From contig NZ_JAMZEC010000001.1 of assembly GCF_024172185.1 (NCBI RefSeq), positions 6,355,001 through 6,419,000 of the forward strand: a stretch of 64,000 nt of DNA, given 5' to 3'. Source of the stretch: Nonomuraea roseoviolacea subsp. carminata (GTDB lineage Bacteria > Actinomycetota > Actinomycetes > Streptosporangiales > Streptosporangiaceae). Each line of letters begins with the position of its first letter. The stretch's first letter is position 1. Of this stretch, positions 40,762 through 48,130 are shown in pieces. A program made the position numbers and the translations under genes. The notes beneath the pieces are model-generated. The model had not been told where the DNA came from. It was given only the letters and a program-made list of their open reading frames with translations, and ran no database searches.

Positions 40762-43292
40762 GACTTGTCTCCGATGAGGTCGAGGAACACGTCTTCGAGC
40801 CGGGGGCCGTGCCCGTTGGTCCGCGCCGCCCCGTCGAGGAGCACGGACACCGGGCCGGCGGACACCAGGCGGCCCCGGTGCATGACCACGACGTGGCTGC
40901 AGGTCTGCTCCACCTCCGCCAGCAGGTGGCTGGAGACGATGACCGTGCGGCCGTCGCGGGCGTAGCGCTTGAGCACCTCGCGCATCTCGCGGATCTGGGG
41001 CGGGTCGAGCCCGTTGGTGGGCTCGTCGAGCACGAGCAGGTCGGGCAGGCCCAGCATCGCCTGGGCGATGGCCAGCCGCTGCCGCATGCCCTGCGAGTAC
41101 GTGCGCACGGCCCGCTCCAGGGCCTTGCCCAAGCCCGCGATCTCCAGCGCCTCGGCGAAGCGCGCGTCCTCGGCGGGCCGCCCGGTCGCCGCCCAATAGA
41201 GCTCCAGGTTGTCGCGCCCGGACAGGTGCGGCAGGAAGCCGGGCCCCTCGACGAAGGAACCGAGCCGCGACAGCACCGGCGCCCCTGGGGTGACGGGCTC
41301 GCCGAAGATGCGGATCTCGCCGTCGTCGGGGCGGATGAGGCCCATCATCATGCGCATCGTGGTGGTCTTGCCCGCGCCGTTGGGGCCGAGCAGGCCGAGC
41401 ACCTGGCCGCGCTCCACCCGGAACGACAGCCCGTCCACGGCCTTGTCGCCGTTGCGGTACGCCTTGGTCAGCCCGCTGATCTCCAGCGGCACGTCCGCGC
41501 CGGAGCCGGCGGACGCGGGCCGCGGCCGGTTCCGGCCCGTCACCAGCAGCGCCACGGCGATCACGACCGCGACGAGCGGCATCGCCCACACCCACCAGGC
41601 CACGCCGGTCGCGGGCGTCTCCAGCGCGGCCACGGTCGGCACGGCCAGCGCGGCCGAGGCCAGGCCCACCTGGTACGAGGCCGCCCGCGCGGGCGTGGCG
41701 TAGCCCATGTCGGTGGTCGAGACCGTCAGCCGCAGCCGGTGGCCGGCGGAGAAGAGGCGGTCGACGGCCGGCAGCGCCACCGTGGCCTCGGTGCTGCCGG
41801 CCCCCTCCGGGATCGTCACCCGGAACGGCGCGACCAGCCCGGCGGGCAGCGTGGGCGGCTGCACGCCGTCGGCCACGTCGAGGAGCTTGGCGAACAGCGT
41901 CACCTCGCCCTTGCCCGACACCCTGAGCCGCACGGTGGGGCTGCCGGTGAGCTGGAGGGGCCGGGTCAGCGGCGCCGACTCGAAGGAGGCGCTCTGCCCC
42001 GGCATGTCCAGCGACACGCTCACGTTGCCCTGGCCGCCGCCGCCCAGCAGGCCGCTGATGCCCGGCACGGTGGAGATCGCGGCGGGGGAGCCGCCGGGCG
42101 GGTTGGCCACGTTCTGGTCGGGGCCGCTCAGCGTGACCTGGGTGGTCGCGGTGCCGCCCAGGCCGGGGTAGCCGCCGGTCTCGGGGTGCACGCGGACGCG
42201 CTGGCGGGTGCCCGGGTCGCGCCCGGCGTCGCGGGTCACCGTGAACGCCTTCGCGACAGGGGAGCCGTCTCCCTTGAGGTGGCGGCCGAACCAGGCGGTG
42301 GTCTGCTCGTACAGCCAGTCGTTCTCGCCGTCGCCGCCGTCGTGGCCCCCGTCGAACCAGGCGACGCTCACCGGCGTGCCGGCGGCGGCGATCGCCCTGG
42401 CGTTGGCGTCGGCCTGGCCGAGCGGGAACAGCGAGTCGCGCTGCCCCTGCAGGAGCAGCGTCGGCGCCTTGATCCGGCCCGCCACGGTGACCGGGCTGGA
42501 GGCGCGCAGCAGGGCGACCGCCTCGGGCGTGGCCCGGCCGGTCTCGGCGACCTGCTGGTAGACGCGGCAGATGTCGGGCGTGAACCGGCCGCAGCGGGCC
42601 TCCTCGGCCGTCAGCGGCCGGGCCGGGGCCTGCGCCCGCGCCGCCAGCCCGCCCAGGCCCTGGATCTCGCCGCCGCCCCGGCCGAAGAAGAAGCCCGCCC
42701 ACATGCGCTTGAACACGCCGTTCTCCGGCCCCTTGCCGGTGGCGTCGGGGAACAGCGCGTCGGCCAGGTCGGCCCAGGTGATCTGCGGGACGATCGCGTC
42801 GATCCGGGAGTCGTGGGCGGCCGTCATCAGCGCGATGGAGCCGCCGTACGAGCCGCCGGCGATGCCCACGCGCGGGTCGCCCGGCCCGTCGAGCCGCACC
42901 TCGGGCCGCCGGGCCAGCCAGTCGACGAGCTGCTTGACGTCCTTGACCTCGTAGTCGGGGGAGTTGAGCGCGATCTGCCCGGTGGACGCGCCGAAGCCGC
43001 GCGCCGACCAGGTCAGCACGGCGTAGCCGTCGGCGGCCAGCCGCCGCGCCTGGGCGCGCATGCCGTCCTTGTCGCCGCCGAACCCGTGGGCGAGCAGCAC
43101 AGCCGGGGCCCGGCCGCCGCCGGCCGGCGGGTAGAAGGCGGTGTCGAGCTCGACGCGCTGGTCGCCCGCCGGGCCGTCGAGCACGGTGATCCGCTGCTCC
43201 TGCGCGCGCACCTCGGGCGCCGACGGCCAGGCCAGCCAGGCCCCCACTCCCGCGAGGACGAGCACCACGAGGAGGGCGACCACACGTTTCAT
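40758..43292 (-). CDS. Fusion: alpha/beta hydrolase (CocE/X-Pro peptidase-like) - TM helix - ABC ATPase
   Basis: 844 residues from ATG 43292. An N-terminal signal anchor (about 4-22) is followed by an alpha/beta hydrolase with nucleophile S148 in GIAGGSYGGS, Asp near 286 (GQRDSLFP) and His317 (DGGHDGG). A beta-rich CocE/X-Pro-type C-terminal domain spans ~345-550. A second TM (about 563-585) leads to an ABC ATPase: Walker A GPNGAGKTT (636-644), signature YSQGMRQRL (732-740), Walker B LLVLDEP. Topology predicts the hydrolase outside and the ATPase inside. It is coupled to the permease. A secreted-side hydrolase acting on the exported substrate is inferred. Confidence 0.9.
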   Translation of the reverse strand: MKRVVALLVVLVLAGVGAWLAWPSAPEVRAQEQRITVLDGPAGDQRVELDTAFYPPAGGGRAPAVLLAHGFGGDKDGMRAQARRLAADGYAVLTWSARGFGASTGQIALNSPDYEVKDVKQLVDWLARRPEVRLDGPGDPRVGIAGGSYGGSIALMTAAHDSRIDAIVPQITWADLADALFPDATGKGPENGVFKRMWAGFFFGRGGGEIQGLGGLAARAQAPARPLTAEEARCGRFTPDICRVYQQVAETGRATPEAVALLRASSPVTVAGRIKAPTLLLQGQRDSLFPLGQADANARAIAAAGTPVSVAWFDGGHDGGDGENDWLYEQTTAWFGRHLKGDGSPVAKAFTVTRDAGRDPGTRQRVRVHPETGGYPGLGGTATTQVTLSGPDQNVANPPGGSPAAISTVPGISGLLGGGGQGNVSVSLDMPGQSASFESAPLTRPLQLTGSPTVRLRVSGKGEVTLFAKLLDVADGVQPPTLPAGLVAPFRVTIPEGAGSTEATVALPAVDRLFSAGHRLRLTVSTTDMGYATPARAASYQVGLASAALAVPTVAALETPATGVAWWVWAMPLVAVVIAVALLVTGRNRPRPASAGSGADVPLEISGLTKAYRNGDKAVDGLSFRVERGQVLGLLGPNGAGKTTTMRMMMGLIRPDDGEIRIFGEPVTPGAPVLSRLGSFVEGPGFLPHLSGRDNLELYWAATGRPAEDARFAEALEIAGLGKALERAVRTYSQGMRQRLAIAQAMLGLPDLLVLDEPTNGLDPPQIREMREVLKRYARDGRTVIVSSHLLAEVEQTCSHVVVMHRGRLVSAGPVSVLLDGAARTNGHGPRLEDVFLDLIGDKS

Positions 43293-43299
43293 GGCGGAA

Positions 43300-43305
43300 A
43301 GCCTA
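43300..43305 (-). promoter_or_regulatory. -10 box TAGGCT, leaderless hydrolase-ABC fusion
   Basis: TAGGCT on the minus strand, then TTCCGCC (7 nt), then ATG 43292. The 140-nt gap to 43448 also holds the divergent promoter. Confidence 0.55.
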
Positions 43306-43447
43306 CTTACCGCACCTGAGAGGACCCTGAGATCATGCGGCCCGCTCACCTTCGACGAGCGCACAGCCGCGCGCACAGCCGAGCGCACAGAGGCACGGAC
43401 GGGCACAGACAGAGCTCAAAGGGGCATGGAGGCGGGCGCGATCGCCG

Positions 43448-43453
43448 TAAGAT
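43448..43453 (+). promoter_or_regulatory. -10 box TAAGAT, leaderless membrane protein
   Basis: TAAGAT, then GCAGCCC (7 nt), then GTG 43461. The in-frame ATG at 43452 overlaps the box and is therefore a poorer start. Confidence 0.55.
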
Positions 43454-43460
43454 GCAGCCC

Positions 43461-44639
43461 GTGAACGCACCAGCAATCATCAAAAAGGCCGCCGACTGGG
43501 CGGTCCCCTACTGGACGCGGGGGCCGGCGGGCCGTGAGACGCCCCCCGACCTGTTCCGGGTCCTCTACTACGGGTGGCTGGTGGCGCTCACGCTCAAGCT
43601 GCTCGGCTCGGCCTGGGACGTCTCCTGGCACTTCAAGTGGCTGCGCGACGACCTCGCCCCGCCCCACCTGCTCAACTCCGCCGGCACCGCCGTGGCCCTC
43701 GGCCTGACCATCGTCCACGGCTACACCGGCTACGGCGTGGACAAGGCGGCGCTGCGGCTCATCCAGTGGGGCACCGGCGTGTTCCTGGTCGCGGTGCCGC
43801 TCGACCTGATCAACCACCGCGTCAACGGGCTCGACATCACCTCGTGGAGCCCGTCGCACATCATGCTCTACCTTGGAACGTTCTTCATGATCGCCGGTGT
43901 GATCCGGGGCTGGTTCACGGGCGCGCCGCCGGGGCGGGAGCGCACGGTGCTGCTGGGGGCGTTCCTCGCGTTCTTCCTGGAGAACGTGCACTTCCCCGAG
44001 CAGCACCAGGAGTACGGCGTGCTGTCGATCGGCGCGTGGGACAACCACGCCACCTACGCCGAGCCGATCCTGCTGCGGTTCGCGGCCGACCAGATGGGCC
44101 GGCCCGTCGACCGGGCGATGATGACCGCGTTCTCGCTGCCCGTGCCGGACGCCCTGTACCCCGTGTACGCGGTGGTCGTGGGGCTCGGCGTGCTCGTCGC
44201 GGCGCGCATGCTGATCGGCAGGTTCGGCGCGGCGACGCTGGTGGCCGCGGCCTACGTCGGGTTCCGCACGCTGATCTGGCCGCTGCTCACCGTCGCCGGC
44301 TTCCCGCCGTCGGCCGTGCCGTTCTTCCTCGTCGTGGGCGGGCTGTGCGTGGACCTCGCGTTCGCGGTGCGCCATCCGGTGCTCAGGGCGCTCGTCGGGT
44401 CCGTCGGCGTCACCGCCGCCGTCTACGGCGCCCTCGCCGCGCAGAGCGCCCTCATGGGCCACGTGTACGGCGCGATCAAGGGCCAGAGCGGCCTGCTCGG
44501 CGCCCCGCCCCTGGCGACCGGCTCGGCGATCTGGGCGGGGGCCGGGCTGCTGGCCGCCTGGCTGGCCTTCGAGTGGTGGGGCGGCCGGGCGGGCCGTCAG
44601 CCGATCGAGGCCCGGGTGATCGCCACCGCGACCCCGTAG
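43461..44639 (+). CDS. Unrecognised polytopic membrane protein
   Basis: 392 residues from GTG 43461. About nine hydrophobic segments are spread over the chain (for example VLYYGWLVALTLKLLGSAWD, HIMLYLGTFFMIAGVIRGWF, AATLVAAAYVGFRTLIWPLL). Histidines sit near membrane ends (SWHFKWLRDD, LENVHFPEQHQEY, DNHATYAEP), which could bind metal or haem. Divergent from the ABC fusion, and its 3' end overlaps copD by 43 nt. The neighbouring copC/copD pair hints at, but does not prove, a role in copper handling. Confidence 0.75.
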   Translation: MNAPAIIKKAADWAVPYWTRGPAGRETPPDLFRVLYYGWLVALTLKLLGSAWDVSWHFKWLRDDLAPPHLLNSAGTAVALGLTIVHGYTGYGVDKAALRLIQWGTGVFLVAVPLDLINHRVNGLDITSWSPSHIMLYLGTFFMIAGVIRGWFTGAPPGRERTVLLGAFLAFFLENVHFPEQHQEYGVLSIGAWDNHATYAEPILLRFAADQMGRPVDRAMMTAFSLPVPDALYPVYAVVVGLGVLVAARMLIGRFGAATLVAAAYVGFRTLIWPLLTVAGFPPSAVPFFLVVGGLCVDLAFAVRHPVLRALVGSVGVTAAVYGALAAQSALMGHVYGAIKGQSGLLGAPPLATGSAIWAGAGLLAAWLAFEWWGGRAGRQPIEARVIATATP

Positions 44640-45631
44640 GCGAGGCCCATGACGGCCAGCTCGGCCGTCGCCCACGCCACCACGGCCGTGGCCGCGCCGC
44701 CGCGGATCGCCGGCAGCAGCCGGAAGCGGATGTGCGCGGCCAGCGGCACCAGCAGCGCCGCCAGGGCCAGCTTGGCCACCACCAGCAGGCCGTACTCACT
44801 GGTGAGGAGCGCGCCCGGCAGCTCCACGCCGGGCGTCAGCGCCATCGTGCCGAGCCCCGTGACCAGCCCGGACAGGCTCACCACCAGCAGGCAGACCGTG
44901 GCGATCCTGGAGAAGCGCGGCAGCACGGCCGCCAGCAGCTCCCGGCGCGGCGCGACGAACACCGTCACCGCCGCCAGCCCGCCCGCCCAGGCCGCCGCGC
45001 CCATCACGTGGCTCTCCATCGAGATCATGATCGGGTCGTGCCAGACGGAGTTCACGGCGTGCCCGGTCACCGGGATCGGCAGCAGCCCGAACAGCGCCAC
45101 CACGATCCGCAGCTCGGCCGGCACCTTCTCGCCGAAGCGCACCGCCATGAGCCCGATGCCGGCCGCGGCCAGCGCGCAGGCGGCGCTGAACAGCAGTCCC
45201 TGCCCGGTGCCGACGCTGTCCACGTAATCGGCGATCATCGCGGGCGTGGGGACGGACCCGGGGTTCAGCTCGGCCGTCTGGAACACGATCGTCAGCAGCG
45301 CGCTCGCCGCCCACGTCCAGGCGGCGGTGACGGTCAGCGGGCGCACGCGGCGCATCACCGGCTCGGTGCCCCCGGGGTCCTCGAAGCCGAGCAGCTTGGG
45401 CAGCAGGCTCATGCCGACCACGGCCACGGCGGCCAGGTCGAGCACCACCCGCACGACCGGCAGGCCGTAGGCGACGACGGGGCCCGGCATGGGGATGCCC
45501 GGCACGGCCTCCTGCGCGGTCAGCCCGGAGGCGACCACGGCGGAGACGACGGCGCAGGCCAGGAACACCCCGGCCACCGCGCCGCCGCCGAAGGCGCGGA
45601 CGCGGCGCCCCGGGGGAGCCTCGACGCTCAC
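44597..45631 (-). CDS. copD: CopD-family copper import/resistance membrane protein
   Basis: 344 residues from GTG 45631, overlapping the copC stop (GTGA). Eight or so transmembrane segments. Conserved His/Met positions fit CopD: VTGHAVNSVWHDPIMISMES plus HVMGAAAWAGGL (about 205-235) and the YGLLVVAKLALAALLVPLAA segment. CopD with CopC is thought to move copper into the cytoplasm. The tail overlaps the convergent membrane protein gene. Confidence 0.9.
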   Translation of the reverse strand: MSVEAPPGRRVRAFGGGAVAGVFLACAVVSAVVASGLTAQEAVPGIPMPGPVVAYGLPVVRVVLDLAAVAVVGMSLLPKLLGFEDPGGTEPVMRRVRPLTVTAAWTWAASALLTIVFQTAELNPGSVPTPAMIADYVDSVGTGQGLLFSAACALAAAGIGLMAVRFGEKVPAELRIVVALFGLLPIPVTGHAVNSVWHDPIMISMESHVMGAAAWAGGLAAVTVFVAPRRELLAAVLPRFSRIATVCLLVVSLSGLVTGLGTMALTPGVELPGALLTSEYGLLVVAKLALAALLVPLAAHIRFRLLPAIRGGAATAVVAWATAELAVMGLAYGVAVAITRASIG

Positions 45632-46254
45632 GCCCGGCCCTCCCCGTCGGAGGCGTCCTCGTGCGAGGCGCCGATGATGGCGTCGGCGGGGCGGGCGCGG
45701 CGCAGGGCGACGCCGGTGCCGGCCGCCAGCAGCAGGAGCGCGGCCACGATCCACACCACGGCCATGCCCGCCCCGCCGTTGGCCGCCGCCTCGGCCGCCC
45801 GCGCGCTGTCGGCGGCGTCGGAGGCGGACGCCGACGCGGTCTGCGGCGCCGTCTCAGCCGCCGTCGCGGGCGCCGTCTCGGGTGCCGCCGAGCCCGGGGC
45901 CGTCAGCCGAAAGGTGATCTTGCCGGTCACCGGGTGCCCGTCGGCCGACAGGATCCGGTAGCCCACCACGTACGCGCCCGCCGCCGTCAGCGGCTTGACC
46001 TTGACCGTCACCTTCTCCGCGGCCACCGACGCGGCCCCGTCGGCCATCGCCGCCCCGTCCGGGCCCGTGACGCCCACCTGCGCGTACCCCTGGCGCACCG
46101 CCTGGTCGAACACCAGCGTGACCACGGCGGGCGCCGCCGACAGCGCCGCACCGTCCTTGGGGTCGCTGCTGATGAGCACGTTGTGCGCCCGGGCCGGGAG
46201 CGAGATCCCCACCGCGGCCGACGCGAGCAGCAGGACCGTGAGTAGCCGCCTCAC
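45628..46254 (-). CDS. copC: CopC-domain copper-binding protein, membrane-anchored
   Basis: 208 residues from GTG 46254 (GGGAAGG upstream). Signal peptide RRLLTVLLLASAAVGISLPA with cleavage after ARA, leaving mature His1 in HNVLISSDPKDGAAL, the N-terminal copper ligand of CopC. The CopC beta sandwich covers ~28-120 (VTLVFDQAVRQGYAQV; ILSADGHPVTGKITF, with the second His). An Ala/Thr-rich linker and one TM helix (about 167-187) follow, with a short cytoplasmic tail. It is a translationally coupled partner of CopD. Confidence 0.92.
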   Translation of the reverse strand: MRRLLTVLLLASAAVGISLPARAHNVLISSDPKDGAALSAAPAVVTLVFDQAVRQGYAQVGVTGPDGAAMADGAASVAAEKVTVKVKPLTAAGAYVVGYRILSADGHPVTGKITFRLTAPGSAAPETAPATAAETAPQTASASASDAADSARAAEAAANGGAGMAVVWIVAALLLLAAGTGVALRRARPADAIIGASHEDASDGEGRA

Positions 46255-46292
46255 CGATCGACAACCTTCCCTTGAACGCTTCCAAACCCGTC

Positions 46293-46298
46293 TATGCT
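46293..46298 (+). promoter_or_regulatory. -10 box TATGCT, leaderless methyltransferase
   Basis: TATGCT, then CCCATCC (7 nt, identical to the spacer of the M6 gene), then GTG 46306. TTGAAC at 46272-46277 is a possible -35 with a short 15-nt spacer. Confidence 0.6.
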
Positions 46299-46305
46299 CC
46301 CATCC

Positions 46306-47082
46306 GTGACGGACCTCTTCGGCGGCGCGGCCACCTATTACGCGCGCTATCGCAGCGACCACGGCGACGAGGCCGTCGAGTGCCTGGCCCGCGCGTTCGG
46401 CCCGGACGGCGTCGTGCTGGACCTCGGCTGCGGACCGGGCACGGTGGCGATCCCCCTGGCCGGGCGGGTGCGCGCGGTGCTGGCCGTGGACCCCGACGAG
46501 GAGATGCTCGCCGAGGGACGCCGCCTGGCCGAGGGCGCGGCGGGGGACATCCGGTGGATCCGCGGCGACTCCACCGCGCTGCGCGCGCTGCCGCCGTTCG
46601 ACCACGTCGTCATGGGCAGGTCGTTCCACTGGATGGACCGCCGGGCCGTGCTCGCCGACCTCGACGCCCTGCTGCCGCCGCACGGAGCGGTGGCCCTGGT
46701 GGGGCCGGTCCGCGAGGAGGGGGACCCGCCGTGGGAGGCGGTGGTGCGGCCGGTGCGCGCCGCGTTCGGCCTGAACGAGTCGGGGCTGGACAAGGAGCGG
46801 GCCCCCGGCTCGTTCCAGGCGACCGGCGAGCACCACGACGAGGTGCTGGCGGGCTCGCCGTTCGGCCGCGTCGAGTCGGCCCGGTTCGAGCGGCGGGTGT
46901 CGATGGACGTCGACGCGCTGGTGGGGCTCCAGCTCTCCTTCTCCTACAGCGCGCCCGCCCGGCTGGGCGACCGGCTGGCCGCGTTCACGGACGAGGTGCG
47001 CCGGGCGCTGCTGGCCGACCGCCCCTCGGGCGTGTGGGAGGAGCGCAGGACCACCGAGGTCCTCATCGCCCGCCGTCCCTGA
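46306..47082 (+). CDS. Class I SAM-dependent methyltransferase
   Basis: 258 residues. SAM-binding motif I is VVLDLGCGPGTVAIPLAG (about 37-54), motif II acidic residue in VLAVDPDEEML, then IRGDSTALRAL and FDHVVMGRSFHWMD (the FHW segment is typical of type-11 small-molecule methyltransferases). Cytoplasmic; substrate unknown. Divergent from copC with 51 nt between starts. Confidence 0.9.
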   Translation: MTDLFGGAATYYARYRSDHGDEAVECLARAFGPDGVVLDLGCGPGTVAIPLAGRVRAVLAVDPDEEMLAEGRRLAEGAAGDIRWIRGDSTALRALPPFDHVVMGRSFHWMDRRAVLADLDALLPPHGAVALVGPVREEGDPPWEAVVRPVRAAFGLNESGLDKERAPGSFQATGEHHDEVLAGSPFGRVESARFERRVSMDVDALVGLQLSFSYSAPARLGDRLAAFTDEVRRALLADRPSGVWEERRTTEVLIARRP

Positions 47083-47105
47083 CCGTCGCCCCTGATCGCC
47101 GGCCT

Positions 47106-47137
47106 GGGCAGGGACCGTATTTACCGCGGCCCTGCCC
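47106..47137 (+). terminator. Hairpin between the methyltransferase and the isoprenoid-synthase-like gene
   Basis: GGGCAGGG (47106-47113) and CCCTGCCC (47130-47137) with a 16-nt loop containing GTATTTA. It may terminate the upstream gene or shape the next gene's leader. Confidence 0.5.
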
Positions 47138-47176
47138 CGTGTCATCATGCGCTCACCGTCTGCCGATGGGAGCGTC

Positions 47177-48130
47177 GTGATCCGCGACCTACTGACCGTT
47201 GCGCGTTGTGCCCGGCCGGCGATCGCCCTCCCCATCGCGCTCAAGGACGCGGTCGCGTGCGCTCCCGCCGCCGTGCGCGACTTCGAGCGGGCCGTCGAAC
47301 CCCTCGTCCGCGACGCGCTGGCCGGGCCCGAGCGCGAGGCGATGATCGCCTCGCTGCGCGGCACCGCGCTGACCTTCAACGTCGGCATCCGGGCCTACGC
47401 GCGGATGGCGGGCCGGCCCTGCGACGGCGAGCTGGCCATGCTCGCCGGATCGGTCGCCCGGCTCTACGACGACCTGATCGACAACGGCGGCGACCCGGAG
47501 GTCGACTCCTGGGTGGCGTCCCTGTTCGGGGACGGCGGGCCCGAAGGCGCGGGGCGATCCGATGACCCGCACCGGCGCCTGCTGGCCGCGCTCTACGCGG
47601 AGATCCGCCGTCGCGCCCCCGGCGAGCTCTGGCACACCGCGCTGCTCGAACTGCACGACTACCAGGTGCTCTCCCGCCGGCAGCGCGATCCCGCCACCCC
47701 GGCGGCGCAGCTCGGCAAGATCACCCGGGGGAAGGGCGGGCTGGCGTGCGTCGTGCTGTTCGGACTGGTGCATCCGGACATGAGCGTGGTGCAGCGCGAC
47801 ACGGTCATGGAGGCGGGCGAGGCGCTGCAACTCCTGGACGACTACCTCGACCAGGACGCCGACCTGCGCGACGGCATCGGCACCCCGCTCAACCGGGGCG
47901 AGGTGAGCCTGGCCGACGTCGGCGCCCGGCTGCGCGCCCTGCGGCCCCGGCTGGCCGCCGGCTACGGGCGGGCCGCCGCCCGGCGCTTCGCCGCGACGCT
48001 GCTGCTCGTCCTGGCGGCCGACGTGCTCAAACGCCACCGGTCCCGGCGCGCCCGGAGACGGAAGGACACCCCGCTGGGGCTGCTGCTGGCGGGCGGCACC
48101 CACGCCATCCCCCCGAAAAGAGCCTCGTAG
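47177..48130 (+). CDS. Class I isoprenoid-synthase-like protein
   Basis: 317 residues from GTG 47177 with GGGAGCG just upstream. Two Asp-rich motifs typical of class I prenyl-chain enzymes: D98-D99-L-I-D102 in ARLYDDLIDNGGD and D221-D222-Y-L-D225 in ALQLLDDYLDQDAD. ITRGKGGLACVVLFG (about 182-196) lies between. Overall it resembles class 1 isoprenoid biosynthesis proteins rather than canonical polyprenyl synthases. The C-terminus is Arg-rich (RHRSRRARRRKD). It ends directly before the NACHT ATPase start, so the two are one operon. Substrate unknown. Confidence 0.78.
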   Translation: MIRDLLTVARCARPAIALPIALKDAVACAPAAVRDFERAVEPLVRDALAGPEREAMIASLRGTALTFNVGIRAYARMAGRPCDGELAMLAGSVARLYDDLIDNGGDPEVDSWVASLFGDGGPEGAGRSDDPHRRLLAALYAEIRRRAPGELWHTALLELHDYQVLSRRQRDPATPAAQLGKITRGKGGLACVVLFGLVHPDMSVVQRDTVMEAGEALQLLDDYLDQDADLRDGIGTPLNRGEVSLADVGARLRALRPRLAAGYGRAAARRFAATLLLVLAADVLKRHRSRRARRRKDTPLGLLLAGGTHAIPPKRAS

